Positions 43,276 to 51,645 of a stretch of 64,000 bases of DNA are shown here, piece after piece. The stretch is taken from positions 1-64,000 of the forward strand of contig DYJE01000012.1 in NCBI GenBank assembly GCA_020723285.1, given 5' to 3'. Both the position numbers and the translations under genes were made by a program. Numbering within the stretch: position 1 is the stretch's first letter; each line of letters begins with the position of its first letter. The notes under the pieces were generated by a model. It was not told where the DNA came from. It did not search any database and saw nothing but the letters and a program-made list of their open reading frames with translations. This DNA comes from Desulforapulum autotrophicum. Lineage in GTDB: Bacteria; Desulfobacterota; Desulfobacteria; Desulfobacterales; Desulfolunaceae.

Positions 43276-44121
43276 ATGAACCCGATGGATTATTACAGCA
43301 TTCTCGGCGTCTCCAAAGACGCCGGAAAAAACGACATCCGCATCGCATACAGAAAACTGGCGTTCCAGTATCATCCGGACCGGAACGCGGACAACCCTGA
43401 AGCTGCCGAAAAAATGAAGCAGCTCAACGAAGCCTACGCCGTTCTTTCCGACGAAACCAAAAAGAAACAGTACGACGCCATGAAAGAGCAGTACGGCGAT
43501 ACAGCCTACACCCATTTCAGAAACAGCTATTCGGAAAACGACATCTTCAGTGGATCGGATATCAATCGGATTTTCGAGGAGCTGGCCCGTGATTTCGGCT
43601 TCCGGAGTTTCGACGAACTGTTCCGCGAGTTTTACGGTGCCGGCTACAAAGCCTTCAATTTCCGGAAACACGGATTTTCGTTCAAGGGTTTCGTTTTCAA
43701 GGGATCGGGGATTTTCGGACAACCCCGAGCGAACGTCAGTGAAAAGGGTGCAGGTCTGTTCCCGGCTCCGGGGGACATGCTCCGTTCCATGTTCAACAAA
43801 ATCGCCCTGTTCAACACACCACGGTCGGGAAAGGACCAGTACGATAAAATCGTTCTCACCGAAGAGCATGCCCGTGACGGAGGCCCCTTCGCCTATCTTG
43901 TCAGGGAAACGGGATCGAAGCTCATCGTTAAAATCCCTCAGGGCGTGAAAGAAGGACAGAAAATAAGACTCGCCGGGCAGGGCCGCAAAGGGAAAAGCGG
44001 GGGAGAAGCCGGCGACCTCTACCTGACCGTCCACATCAAACGATCACTTTTCAAATCCGTGCTTCACTTTGCCGGACGTCTGACATCGGGCATCAAATCA
44101 TCACCTTTCGGGGAAAGATAG
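43276..44121 (+). CDS. DnaJ-domain co-chaperone
   Basis: A 281-residue J-protein. The N-terminal J domain, about 4-70, has [20 protein letters not shown] and the essential HPD in FQYHPDRN. There is no cysteine-rich zinc domain. The middle, about 90-195, is glycine/phenylalanine-rich with [13 protein letters not shown], and the end has one DnaJ C-terminal client-binding domain ([22 protein letters not shown]). It is shorter than CbpA (about 306). It would stimulate DnaK on particular clients. ATG 43276 is chosen for its spacing from GAGGA; the ATG nine bases later is possible. Confidence 0.9.
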   Translation: MNPMDYYSILGVSKDAGKNDIRIAYRKLAFQYHPDRNADNPEAAEKMKQLNEAYAVLSDETKKKQYDAMKEQYGDTAYTHFRNSYSENDIFSGSDINRIFEELARDFGFRSFDELFREFYGAGYKAFNFRKHGFSFKGFVFKGSGIFGQPRANVSEKGAGLFPAPGDMLRSMFNKIALFNTPRSGKDQYDKIVLTEEHARDGGPFAYLVRETGSKLIVKIPQGVKEGQKIRLAGQGRKGKSGGEAGDLYLTVHIKRSLFKSVLHFAGRLTSGIKSSPFGER

Positions 44122-44163
44122 ATCTGACTCCCCGTGGTTTGCGTGATCAGCCTCTTTCGACAA

Positions 44164-44203
44164 GGGAACGCTTCTTTTTTAAAAAAGAGTGTTCCCTTTT
44201 TTT
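44164..44203 (+). terminator. rho-independent terminator after the DnaJ gene
   Basis: Imperfect stem GGGAACGCTTCTTTTTT / AAAAAAGAGTGTTCCC followed by seven T residues, 43 bases after the stop. Confidence 0.82.
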
Positions 44204-44253
44204 ATTGATTATGTTACTGACCAAAAAAACATTTCAGCGCCTTGAACAAAGTT

Positions 44254-44277
44254 TTCAAAATAATCACCTATTTTGAA
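44254..44277. promoter_or_regulatory. 9-bp inverted repeat before the 13-repeat protein gene
   Basis: TTCAAAATA and TATTTTGAA with a 6-base spacer, 47 bases before the start codon, in an AT-rich spacer. Possible operator. Confidence 0.35.
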
Positions 44278-44324
44278 TTCCCGCTTCATTCAGGCCCGAC
44301 GCAATAATTTTAAATATATATCAG

Positions 44325-47300
44325 ATGGTTATTAAATTAACCCGGTTGAAGGCCATGACAAAACATCCCGCACCGTTCACCACGGAATCCCATTCAGCCT
44401 CTTTTTCCGCCAAGCTGATCACACTGTTTCTCATCATCTTTTCAATATGCCTGTTCGTTCATTCTTCAACATGCCTGGCCGCAGATCCCACCCTCACCTG
44501 GGACGCCAACGAAGACGCGGAATATTATCAGGTTTTCATGCGGGGGGAAAGCGATCAGAACTACACTGCGGTCAGCTCGCAGATTCCGGCCGGGACCACC
44601 TCGTTCAGACTCATGCCGTCACCGGACGGCCGTTATTACTATTTTTCGGTGAAAGCCTTCAACGCCTGCGGAAATTCAAGCGACTTCTCCGAACCCGTGT
44701 ATTCCCAGCACGTCCCCTATGATTCGTCATATGTCAATCCGGATGACCAGACGTCGCCTCCCTCCGATCTTGAGCCTTCCCTTCCGGTGTATCAGCCCCT
44801 AAGCCTTGAAATCATCCTGCCCGAAGACGGCACCATCACGTTCGCGGGAACCCTGGTGGAACTGTCGGCCAACATTTTCAGAGGCGACGTGCTTCAATCG
44901 TCGTATATTGTGTCCTGGTCCTCATCCATCGACGGCTGTCTGGGCGTGGGTCTTGACGTGGCCGCGTCCCTTTCTCCGGGAATTCACATCATCACCGCAT
45001 CAAGCACCGATGAAACAGGCACAACCGTATCGAAAACCATCGTGCTCTATATCCAGGAAATCAACACGGAACCCACCGTGGCCATCACCGATTTCGTCGG
45101 CGGTGTCAGCGGAACCTTAGGCCAGGCTTTCACATTCAAAGCCACGGCAAAGGACAATCAGGAAGGCGACATTTCCGACCGGATCGTCTGGGCCTCAAGT
45201 CTTGACGGAGACCTGGGGACCGGTGCATCGCTTTCGGTGACATTGAGCCCCGGCGATCATACCATGACGGCCCGGATATCGGACAGCAAAGGCCTGACCA
45301 GTACCGCGTCGGTCAACGTCACCGCCGTCGCCTACAACGCGGCCCCTGTCATGACACTTCTTGAGATCGTAAAAGGAGAAGCCACGGAACAGGGCCTGCC
45401 CGTTGACATTTACGGAAACGCCTCGGATCTCGAAAATGGGGACATATCGGACAAAATCACATGGACCTCGAACATGACCGGCCTTCTGGGCAAGGGCAAC
45501 CACATCAGGGCCACCTTGTCTCCAGGGACGCACACCATCACCGGCACCGCAACGGACAACAGTGGAAAACAAGGCAGCGACACAGCCACCATCGTGGTGC
45601 CCGCCTACAATTATCCGCCATCGCTGACCCTTTCGGCAGACCTTTCCGGGACACTTTCAGCATCAGGCCAGACGTGCATCCTGACCGGCACAGCCACAGA
45701 TAAAGAAGACGGTGACATCAGCCAGGACCTTGTGTGGTCTTCAAGCATTTCCGGGCCCTTAGGTTCCGGCAACCGACTGATCGTCAATCTCGTATCCGGC
45801 GTCCATGCCATCACCGCCACAGTCAAAGACAGCCAGGGCAAATCTTTCACCGATGAAACCCTGGTCAATGTCGGGGTTTTCAACGCGCCCCCTGAAATCA
45901 CCCTCGGTTCCTCCGTGGCAGGTGATCTCACCGAATCCGGCCAGGACTACACCTTCAACGCCACGGCAAAAGACCCCGAAGACGGATCGATCAACGCATT
46001 CATCACCTGGGAATCCAGCCTGGACGGCCATCTGGGAACAGGCCCCGGTATTTCCACCTGCCTTTCGTCGGGTGATCATGTGATCACCGTGAGCGCCTGT
46101 GACAGCAAAAGCCTTCTGACAAGCAAAACCTTCGAAGTCAGCGTCGGTGTTTTCAACAGCGCCCCGGAACTTTCCCTGGGCAGCGCCATAGCAGACACCT
46201 TGGGAGCGTCAGGCCAGCCCTACCGTTTCACCGCCACAGCCTATGATCGTGAAGACGGGACCATTTCATCGTTCATCGTTTGGAATTCCAGTCTTAACGG
46301 CTACCTTGGGACCGGCCCCGACATCACGGCCACCCTGAGTCCCGGTGTCCACACCGTGACAGCCTCCGTCAATGACCGCCAGGGAGTACCCGTATCAAAA
46401 ACCCTTGAAATCACCGTCGCATCGTACAACTCACCGCCCACGGTGACCATCACCCGGTCAGTGCTCGGAACCCTGGATGAAAGTGGACAAGGATACAGGC
46501 TGACCGCCGTGGCCACAGACTCCGAAGACGGAGACATTTCATCCCGACTGACCTGGACATCCAGCAAAGACGGAAGTCTCGGTGTGGGTGAAGATATCCG
46601 GACCACACTGTCATCCGGTCTCCATACTGTCACGGCTCAGGTCACCGACAGCAAAGGCCTTGCCGCAAGCGCAGTGATCACCGTCACGGTGGCGGCGTAC
46701 AACTCGCCGCCCTCCATCTCCTTCACCTCCACCGTCGCCGGGACTCTGGATCAGGATGGGCAGGATTATACGTTTTCGGCCAAAGCTTCAGACAAGGAAA
46801 ACGGAGACCTGAGCCCGTCCATTATCTGGGAATCAAACATCGACGGGTATCTTGGAAAAGGCCAGGCCCTTACGGCAACACTTTCCACCGGAAGCCACAC
46901 CCTCATGGCCCATGTCACGGACAGTCAGGGCAAGGCAGCCTCCGCATCCCAGTCGGTGACGGTCAACGTCTACAACCATCCCCCGGAAATCGCAATCACA
47001 ACGGTCGACAAGGCCGCTGTCGGAGCGGCCGGCCAGTCGTTCACATTCACAGGCACAGCCTCTGACAAGGAGGACGGCAATCTCGGTGCGTCCATGGTCT
47101 GGACGTCATCCATCAAAGGATACCTGGGTACCGGCGGTTCCATCAGCACCCTTCTTTCTCCGGGTACCCACACCATCACAGCCCGGATCACGGACAGCCA
47201 GGGTAAAATTTCGACCGTATCCCGGACCGTCACCGCCGACGCATACAACAACCCGCCTGTCGTCACCATTCAATCCATCACACAGGGAACCCGGTCCGTG

Positions 47301-48626
47301 GCCGGTCAGTCCTGCCGTTTGTCAGGAACAGCCAGTGACAAGGAAGATGGCACATTGAGCGGCGCCATTGTCTGGTCATCCAGTGTCAGCGGCAACCTCG
47401 GATCAGGTTCCTCGCTCACGAAAACCCTTGCTCCCGGCACCCATGTCATCAAGGCCTCCGTCGCCGACAGCAAAGGATTGAAATCCGAAGTCTCGAAAAC
47501 CATCACCGTTGAATCCTACAACATGCCTCCCACAGTTTCGGCCATCGCATCCCTGAAAGGGGTTTCAACGCTGAAAGGCCAGACCTACACATTCTCAAGC
47601 AGCGCCATGGATAACGAAGACGGTGATCTCAGCACGGCCATCACCTGGACGTCCAGCCTTTCGGGGTCTCTGGGTGTCGGCTCATCCATTCAGGCCATAC
47701 TTCCGTCCGGAAGCCATGTCATCACCGCAAGGGTCACCGACAGCAAAGGCAACCAAGGCCAAGCCGTAAAAACCATTCCGGTCGCCTGGGTGAATGTCGC
47801 TCCCTCGATCCAGATTCTCGACGTCAAACCCGGCGCTGCCGGAACCGACGGTCAGGTGCATGAACTTTCAGCCACGGCCATCGATGAAGAAGAAGGCAAC
47901 CTGTCTGGAAGCATCACTTGGTCATCCAGCCGCGACGGAAACCTGGGTGTGGGTGCCCGTATTCTTTCAACCCTCAGCACGGGAAGCCATACCATCACAG
48001 CATCCATACGTGACAGCAAGGGTTCTCAGACCAACGCCACCCGAACCCTCACCGTGGATATTTTCAACCATCCCCCCGTTTTGACCATCACTTCGGCCAT
48101 CGGCGGAAAACAGGACAGTACGGGCCAGATGTTTGAAATCTCCGGCAAAGCCACGGACCATGAGGATGGAACCCTTTCAAGCCGCATCCGATGGACAACC
48201 GCCGCAGGCACCAGCCTGGGTGAAGGTGCCGTGATCAGGCCTCATCTTTCCGAAGGCACTCACACCGTCACGGCCACCATTACGGATTTCAAAGGCAAAA
48301 CAGACACACAGACCGTGACCGTCACCTCCGTCAAGGAAACAAAACTGGTTATCACCGTCACCACCCAGAATCTGTTCAGGCTGAAACTGACGAAAATCAC
48401 ATGGAAAGGCGGAAGCGAAGGGGTTGAAATTTACAGGAATTCCGTGAAAATCGGCTCAGGGCCATCTGAAGGCACCCGATATTACTGGTATGTCGCTGGT
48501 GACACCTACAAAGTCTGTGACGGAACCGGGCTGAAATGTTCCGAAACCAAAACCGGCGTAGCCGCCCCTCTTGTCAGAAAGAAAAGAGGGGCGTCCTCAC
48601 TGTTTTCGTGGTTAAAGTGGAAATGA
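44325..48626 (+). CDS. secreted protein with FN3-like head and thirteen tandem repeats of about 87 residues
   Basis: A 1433-residue predicted exported protein. The signal sequence is LITLFLIIFSICLFVHSSTCLA. An FN3-like domain at about 53-128 (DPTLTWDANEDAEYYQVFM, YYYFSVKAFNACG) is followed by thirteen repeats, each with YxFTxTAxDxEDGDIS, WxSSxDGxLGTG, LSxGxHTITAxVTDSKG and YNxPP, a cadherin- or PKD-like beta-sandwich probably binding calcium through the acidic loop. The tail is beta-rich with two cysteines in KVCDGTGLKC and a basic end. No lipobox, sortase or autotransporter signal was seen. An ATG at 44355 is an alternative start. A role in adhesion or as a surface fibre is likely. Confidence 0.82.
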   Translation: MVIKLTRLKAMTKHPAPFTTESHSASFSAKLITLFLIIFSICLFVHSSTCLAADPTLTWDANEDAEYYQVFMRGESDQNYTAVSSQIPAGTTSFRLMPSPDGRYYYFSVKAFNACGNSSDFSEPVYSQHVPYDSSYVNPDDQTSPPSDLEPSLPVYQPLSLEIILPEDGTITFAGTLVELSANIFRGDVLQSSYIVSWSSSIDGCLGVGLDVAASLSPGIHIITASSTDETGTTVSKTIVLYIQEINTEPTVAITDFVGGVSGTLGQAFTFKATAKDNQEGDISDRIVWASSLDGDLGTGASLSVTLSPGDHTMTARISDSKGLTSTASVNVTAVAYNAAPVMTLLEIVKGEATEQGLPVDIYGNASDLENGDISDKITWTSNMTGLLGKGNHIRATLSPGTHTITGTATDNSGKQGSDTATIVVPAYNYPPSLTLSADLSGTLSASGQTCILTGTATDKEDGDISQDLVWSSSISGPLGSGNRLIVNLVSGVHAITATVKDSQGKSFTDETLVNVGVFNAPPEITLGSSVAGDLTESGQDYTFNATAKDPEDGSINAFITWESSLDGHLGTGPGISTCLSSGDHVITVSACDSKSLLTSKTFEVSVGVFNSAPELSLGSAIADTLGASGQPYRFTATAYDREDGTISSFIVWNSSLNGYLGTGPDITATLSPGVHTVTASVNDRQGVPVSKTLEITVASYNSPPTVTITRSVLGTLDESGQGYRLTAVATDSEDGDISSRLTWTSSKDGSLGVGEDIRTTLSSGLHTVTAQVTDSKGLAASAVITVTVAAYNSPPSISFTSTVAGTLDQDGQDYTFSAKASDKENGDLSPSIIWESNIDGYLGKGQALTATLSTGSHTLMAHVTDSQGKAASASQSVTVNVYNHPPEIAITTVDKAAVGAAGQSFTFTGTASDKEDGNLGASMVWTSSIKGYLGTGGSISTLLSPGTHTITARITDSQGKISTVSRTVTADAYNNPPVVTIQSITQGTRSVAGQSCRLSGTASDKEDGTLSGAIVWSSSVSGNLGSGSSLTKTLAPGTHVIKASVADSKGLKSEVSKTITVESYNMPPTVSAIASLKGVSTLKGQTYTFSSSAMDNEDGDLSTAITWTSSLSGSLGVGSSIQAILPSGSHVITARVTDSKGNQGQAVKTIPVAWVNVAPSIQILDVKPGAAGTDGQVHELSATAIDEEEGNLSGSITWSSSRDGNLGVGARILSTLSTGSHTITASIRDSKGSQTNATRTLTVDIFNHPPVLTITSAIGGKQDSTGQMFEISGKATDHEDGTLSSRIRWTTAAGTSLGEGAVIRPHLSEGTHTVTATITDFKGKTDTQTVTVTSVKETKLVITVTTQNLFRLKLTKITWKGGSEGVEIYRNSVKIGSGPSEGTRYYWYVAGDTYKVCDGTGLKCSETKTGVAAPLVRKKRGASSLFSWLKWK

Positions 48627-48679
48627 GGCTTTTATAGAGGTTGTCAGATAAAAATTCCGAAATGGAACTATCCTTTATT

Positions 48680-48720
48680 CGATGTTGGACGTTGGGCGTT
48701 AGATGTTCGATGTTCATTCA
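48680..48720. repeat. GATGTT-type heptad repeat tract
   Basis: CGATGTTG, GACGTTG, GGCGTTA, GATGTTC, GATGTTC, the same degenerate heptad as at 43-57 and 5980-6282, lying between two convergent genes. Confidence 0.55.
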
Positions 48721-48771
48721 TTTGCGCAATCGGAACAGATTTATGGCTACCACTCCATATAGTGCATTTGC

Positions 48772-49779
48772 CTACCGGCCCCGAATCCATTCGATGAGTT
48801 TGGCCCAGCCCATGGCGTCCAGTTTCGCTTTCATGATCCTGTAGCCTTCACCGTAAACGACGTCGCTGTCCTGTTCAAGCTGGTTCTGAAGGACACGAGC
48901 GAAATCGGACCGTTCACGGCTGTTGACAAGAAAAATGCCCAGGTTACAGAACCCTTCCGTTTCCCTGGGTGACATTTTCACCCTGTTTTCGTTCAGCCAG
49001 ACGTGCATCATTTCATGGGCCAGAACACCTTTGAATTCGGTTTTGGGCAACCCGTGCAGAATGAAAATCCCGTGGCTGAAAGACGTGACCTCCCCGTTTT
49101 CCGTGCGCACCACGGTTCGTGTGAACCCCCGTGTGTTTTCCTTGTCGTTGCCCCGGCTTTCCCGGATCAGGGTCTTTCTGTCCACCAGTGTCACCGGAAT
49201 TTTCATGGGTGTCCTGATTCCCACGCTCCCGAGGAGATTCGAAAGCTCCCTGACCATACCGGGGATTCCAGCCTCACTGTTCACTGCTGTTTTATTGCAA
49301 ATTCCGCAGATCACACGCCCGTCTTTGTATCTGAATCCGTTTTCCGATGAGGCACAGACGATTCTTCCGCAGGAATCGCACAGCATCACTTTCCTTCCCT
49401 GGTGCTCGTGATGGGCGCTCTGCCCCCAGGCGTCCACCAGATGATCCCCTTCAATGGGCTGATTGCAGACCATGCACCGTTCAAGACGGGTATTCTTGAA
49501 ACAGGATTCGTGATACACGCCCTGGCTGTCTCTGGCATACACGCCGTGAATGGGTTTTCCGCAGACCTTGCAGCGAAGCTCGACACTGGTTTTGAAACAG
49601 GCGGGATGATACGGCTTGCCGTCGGCCATGACCCAGGAGTCTCCCACAGGTTTAGCGCACACGCCGCACATGCGTTGAGTGTCCTTTTTTTCAACCGATC
49701 CGGCAAGACAGGCGCTGAAAAAAAGAAGAATGAAAACGGCGGCTGAGACCGCCGTCAGTTTTGAAATACGACAGATCAT
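48772..49779 (-). CDS. LIM-like zinc-finger lipoprotein with DA1-type metallopeptidase domain
   Basis: A 335-residue predicted lipoprotein: signal VSAAVFILLFFSAC with lipobox Cys24. Residues about 38-165 carry four zinc knuckles of the LIM pattern (CGVCAKPVGDSWVMADGKPY then HPACF; CKVCGKPI then HESCF; CMVCNQPI; CDSCG then CGIC). Residues about 170-330 have the DA1-like domain with the HExxH motif HEMMH near 252, followed by WLNE and a downstream EGFCNLG. Plant DA1 is a LIM-containing peptidase that cuts growth regulators; bacterial members are known but uncharacterised. It stands alone. The substrate is unknown. Confidence 0.82.
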   Translation of the reverse strand: MICRISKLTAVSAAVFILLFFSACLAGSVEKKDTQRMCGVCAKPVGDSWVMADGKPYHPACFKTSVELRCKVCGKPIHGVYARDSQGVYHESCFKNTRLERCMVCNQPIEGDHLVDAWGQSAHHEHQGRKVMLCDSCGRIVCASSENGFRYKDGRVICGICNKTAVNSEAGIPGMVRELSNLLGSVGIRTPMKIPVTLVDRKTLIRESRGNDKENTRGFTRTVVRTENGEVTSFSHGIFILHGLPKTEFKGVLAHEMMHVWLNENRVKMSPRETEGFCNLGIFLVNSRERSDFARVLQNQLEQDSDVVYGEGYRIMKAKLDAMGWAKLIEWIRGR

Positions 49780-49809
49780 AGGTCAGCGCTCATGAAGCGT
49801 CAAACTCCC

Positions 49810-50316
49810 TTAAACCTCCTTGAACAGTTCATGGTAGGACACGGTGCCCTGAACCCCTTTGAGACCACTTTTTTTCAGTTCCTTGATCATGAAAATTTCG
49901 TCCGGAACGTCGTAGGATGAAACGATGCCGTATGCCACCGACGGAACGAAACCGAATCGGGCGTAATAATCCGCTTCGCCCAGAACCACCACAGCGTCGT
50001 ACCCCGCTTTCTGGCACTGTTTACATCCCTCTTCCACCAGAAGCTTGCCCACACCTTTTTTCCGGTAATCCGGAAGAACCGCCATGGGTCCCAGGCCTGC
50101 CAGACGTTTGCCGGGATTGTCACCCCGGATGGTCACCGGGGAAAACAGGATATGGCCGCAGAGTCCGTCATCGTCTTCCGCAACCAGAGAAATGAGGGAA
50201 ACGCCCTTGTCTCTCAGCACGTCCACCAGCCTCGCTTCACCGTCGGAGCTGAACGATGCGGTATTGATGGCGTTGATTTTCGGAATGTCCTGGGTTTTTT
50301 CAGCCCTGATTTTCAT
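49810..50316 (-). CDS. GNAT-family N-acetyltransferase (YhbS-like)
   Basis: A 168-residue acetyltransferase. The coenzyme A-binding segment is GPMAVLPDYRKKGVGKLLVEEG (given here as family features: the V-x-P-xYR-x-x-G-x-G core), followed by VVLGEADYYARFGFVP, characteristic of YhbS-like enzymes. ATG 50316 is preferred because AGGAG lies 9 bases before it; the in-frame ATG at 50325 abuts that site. The gene is 30 bases from the LIM/DA1 gene on the same strand, so co-transcription is possible. The acetylated substrate is unknown. Confidence 0.87.
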   Translation of the reverse strand: MKIRAEKTQDIPKINAINTASFSSDGEARLVDVLRDKGVSLISLVAEDDDGLCGHILFSPVTIRGDNPGKRLAGLGPMAVLPDYRKKGVGKLLVEEGCKQCQKAGYDAVVVLGEADYYARFGFVPSVAYGIVSSYDVPDEIFMIKELKKSGLKGVQGTVSYHELFKEV

Positions 50317-50375
50317 GATTCTCATCTCCTGTTCATTGCCTTAAGAACTCTGTTGTCGATAAATGCCACGATACA

Positions 50376-51206
50376 TTAGTTATCCCCTTGTGTTTTCCGA
50401 ATGTGGACGTCCTGCTGGGGGAATGGTATGCTGATCCCTTTTTCGTCAAAGGTGTTTTTGATTTTTTCGTTCAGATCAAAAAAAACAGCGGCGTAATCCC
50501 CTGTTTTTACCCAGGGCCGGACGGCGAGCTTCACACAGCTGTCCGCCAGATCGGCCACGCCGATGACAGGAGCCGGGTCTTTGAGAATCCGCTCATCCGC
50601 CTCAATAATCGCCAGAAGGGTTTCCTTGGCGAACGAGATGGAATCCTGGTATCCGATTCCCACCAGAAGATCCACCCGCCGTGTGGCGTTGGCTGTCACG
50701 TTGGTAATGACGGCGCTGGTGATGTTGTTGTTGGGTACGATGACCCTCTGATTGTCCACAGTGTTCAAAATGGTGTTGAAGATATTGATGCTTTCCACCT
50801 TGCCCGTCACCCCTCCGGCGCTTACCGTGTCATTCACCTTGAAGGGCCGGAACAGAATCAGCATGACTCCCGAGGCAAAGTTGGACAGGGAGTCTTTGAG
50901 AGCCAGACCCACAGCAAGACCGGCGGCACCCACGATGGTCAGAAAAGACGTGGTGTTGATGCCCAGCTGACCGGCTGCGGCGATGACCACCATAACCATC
51001 AGAGCGTAGTAAATGATGTTCGAGAGAAATCCCACGAGGGTGATATCGATCTTGTTCTTTTCAAGCAGGGTTTTAAGCAGGTTTGAAATCCTGTGGGACA
51101 GCCAGTTCCCGATCACCAGAACCAGAATGGCCGCCACAAGTTTGATGGAATAGTTGCTGACCCAGTTGACAATGACCGTAACATATTCGTTGACATACTT
51201 TTCCAT
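50376..51206 (-). CDS. small-conductance mechanosensitive channel, MscS family
   Basis: A 276-residue inner-membrane channel. Three transmembrane helices span about 12-32, 55-78 and 85-110, the last with the pore-lining pattern GAAGLAVGLALKDSLSNFASGVMLI, then the beta domain (GGVTGKVESINIFNTIL, VDNQRVIVPN) and a C-terminal part ending VHIRKTQ. It opens on hypo-osmotic shock to release solutes. ATG 51206 has a strong GGAGG site; the upstream in-frame extension to 51350 is treated separately. Length fits E. coli MscS (286). Confidence 0.93.
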   Translation of the reverse strand: MEKYVNEYVTVIVNWVSNYSIKLVAAILVLVIGNWLSHRISNLLKTLLEKNKIDITLVGFLSNIIYYALMVMVVIAAAGQLGINTTSFLTIVGAAGLAVGLALKDSLSNFASGVMLILFRPFKVNDTVSAGGVTGKVESINIFNTILNTVDNQRVIVPNNNITSAVITNVTANATRRVDLLVGIGYQDSISFAKETLLAIIEADERILKDPAPVIGVADLADSCVKLAVRPWVKTGDYAAVFFDLNEKIKNTFDEKGISIPFPQQDVHIRKTQGDN

Positions 51207-51350
51207 GGTGCATCCGCCTCCTCGATTCATGCAATTAAAATCACAGCTTTCAAATCCAAGTTTCAACAACTTACATAATTTTTCCCTAAATCTCAATATC
51301 AAACCTCCGGTTCCACAACACGGATCAAACGTGGGCCCATGATCATCCAA
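51207..51350 (-). other. short in-frame extension with a methyltransferase-like motif, unexplained
   Basis: The reading frame of mscS continues upstream to 51350 and beyond to a stop near 51385. It encodes GPTFDPCCGTGGLILRF, which looks like motif I of N6-adenine DNA methyltransferases (DPCCGTGG). No other methyltransferase motif follows; the frame then runs into the mscS ribosome site. It is either a relic or chance. Confidence 0.3.
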
Positions 51351-51367
51351 GGCAAACCTTAAAAAAT

Positions 51368-51406
51368 CAAATTTGTCATTTTAAACGATGAAATATGACA
51401 AATTTG
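51368..51406. promoter_or_regulatory. 12-bp inverted repeat between divergent mscS and glnD
   Basis: CAAATTTGTCAT (51368-51379) and ATGACAAATTTG (51395-51406) with a 15-base spacer, in the 440-base divergent spacer 51207-51645. It could be an operator or fold as a hairpin. The rest of the spacer is AT-rich without a gene. Confidence 0.45.
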
Positions 51407-51645
51407 AATCCACACATTCCCTCACTTTTGGCGAAACCCCTATATAAATTTTGTATCTATCCAATTTATCGAGATTTTATCAAAAAAAACCGTCTCCGGA
51501 AAACGACGCAAAACCGGCACAAGGTTTGCTCTTGTTTATCCAGCGGGTGGGTATTTGAAATACACAGGGAGCTTCGCCAGAAATCCCCGGCCAAACGATC
51601 AAGGTCTTCGGATTTTAAACATTTTACATTCCATGGGGTCAAATC

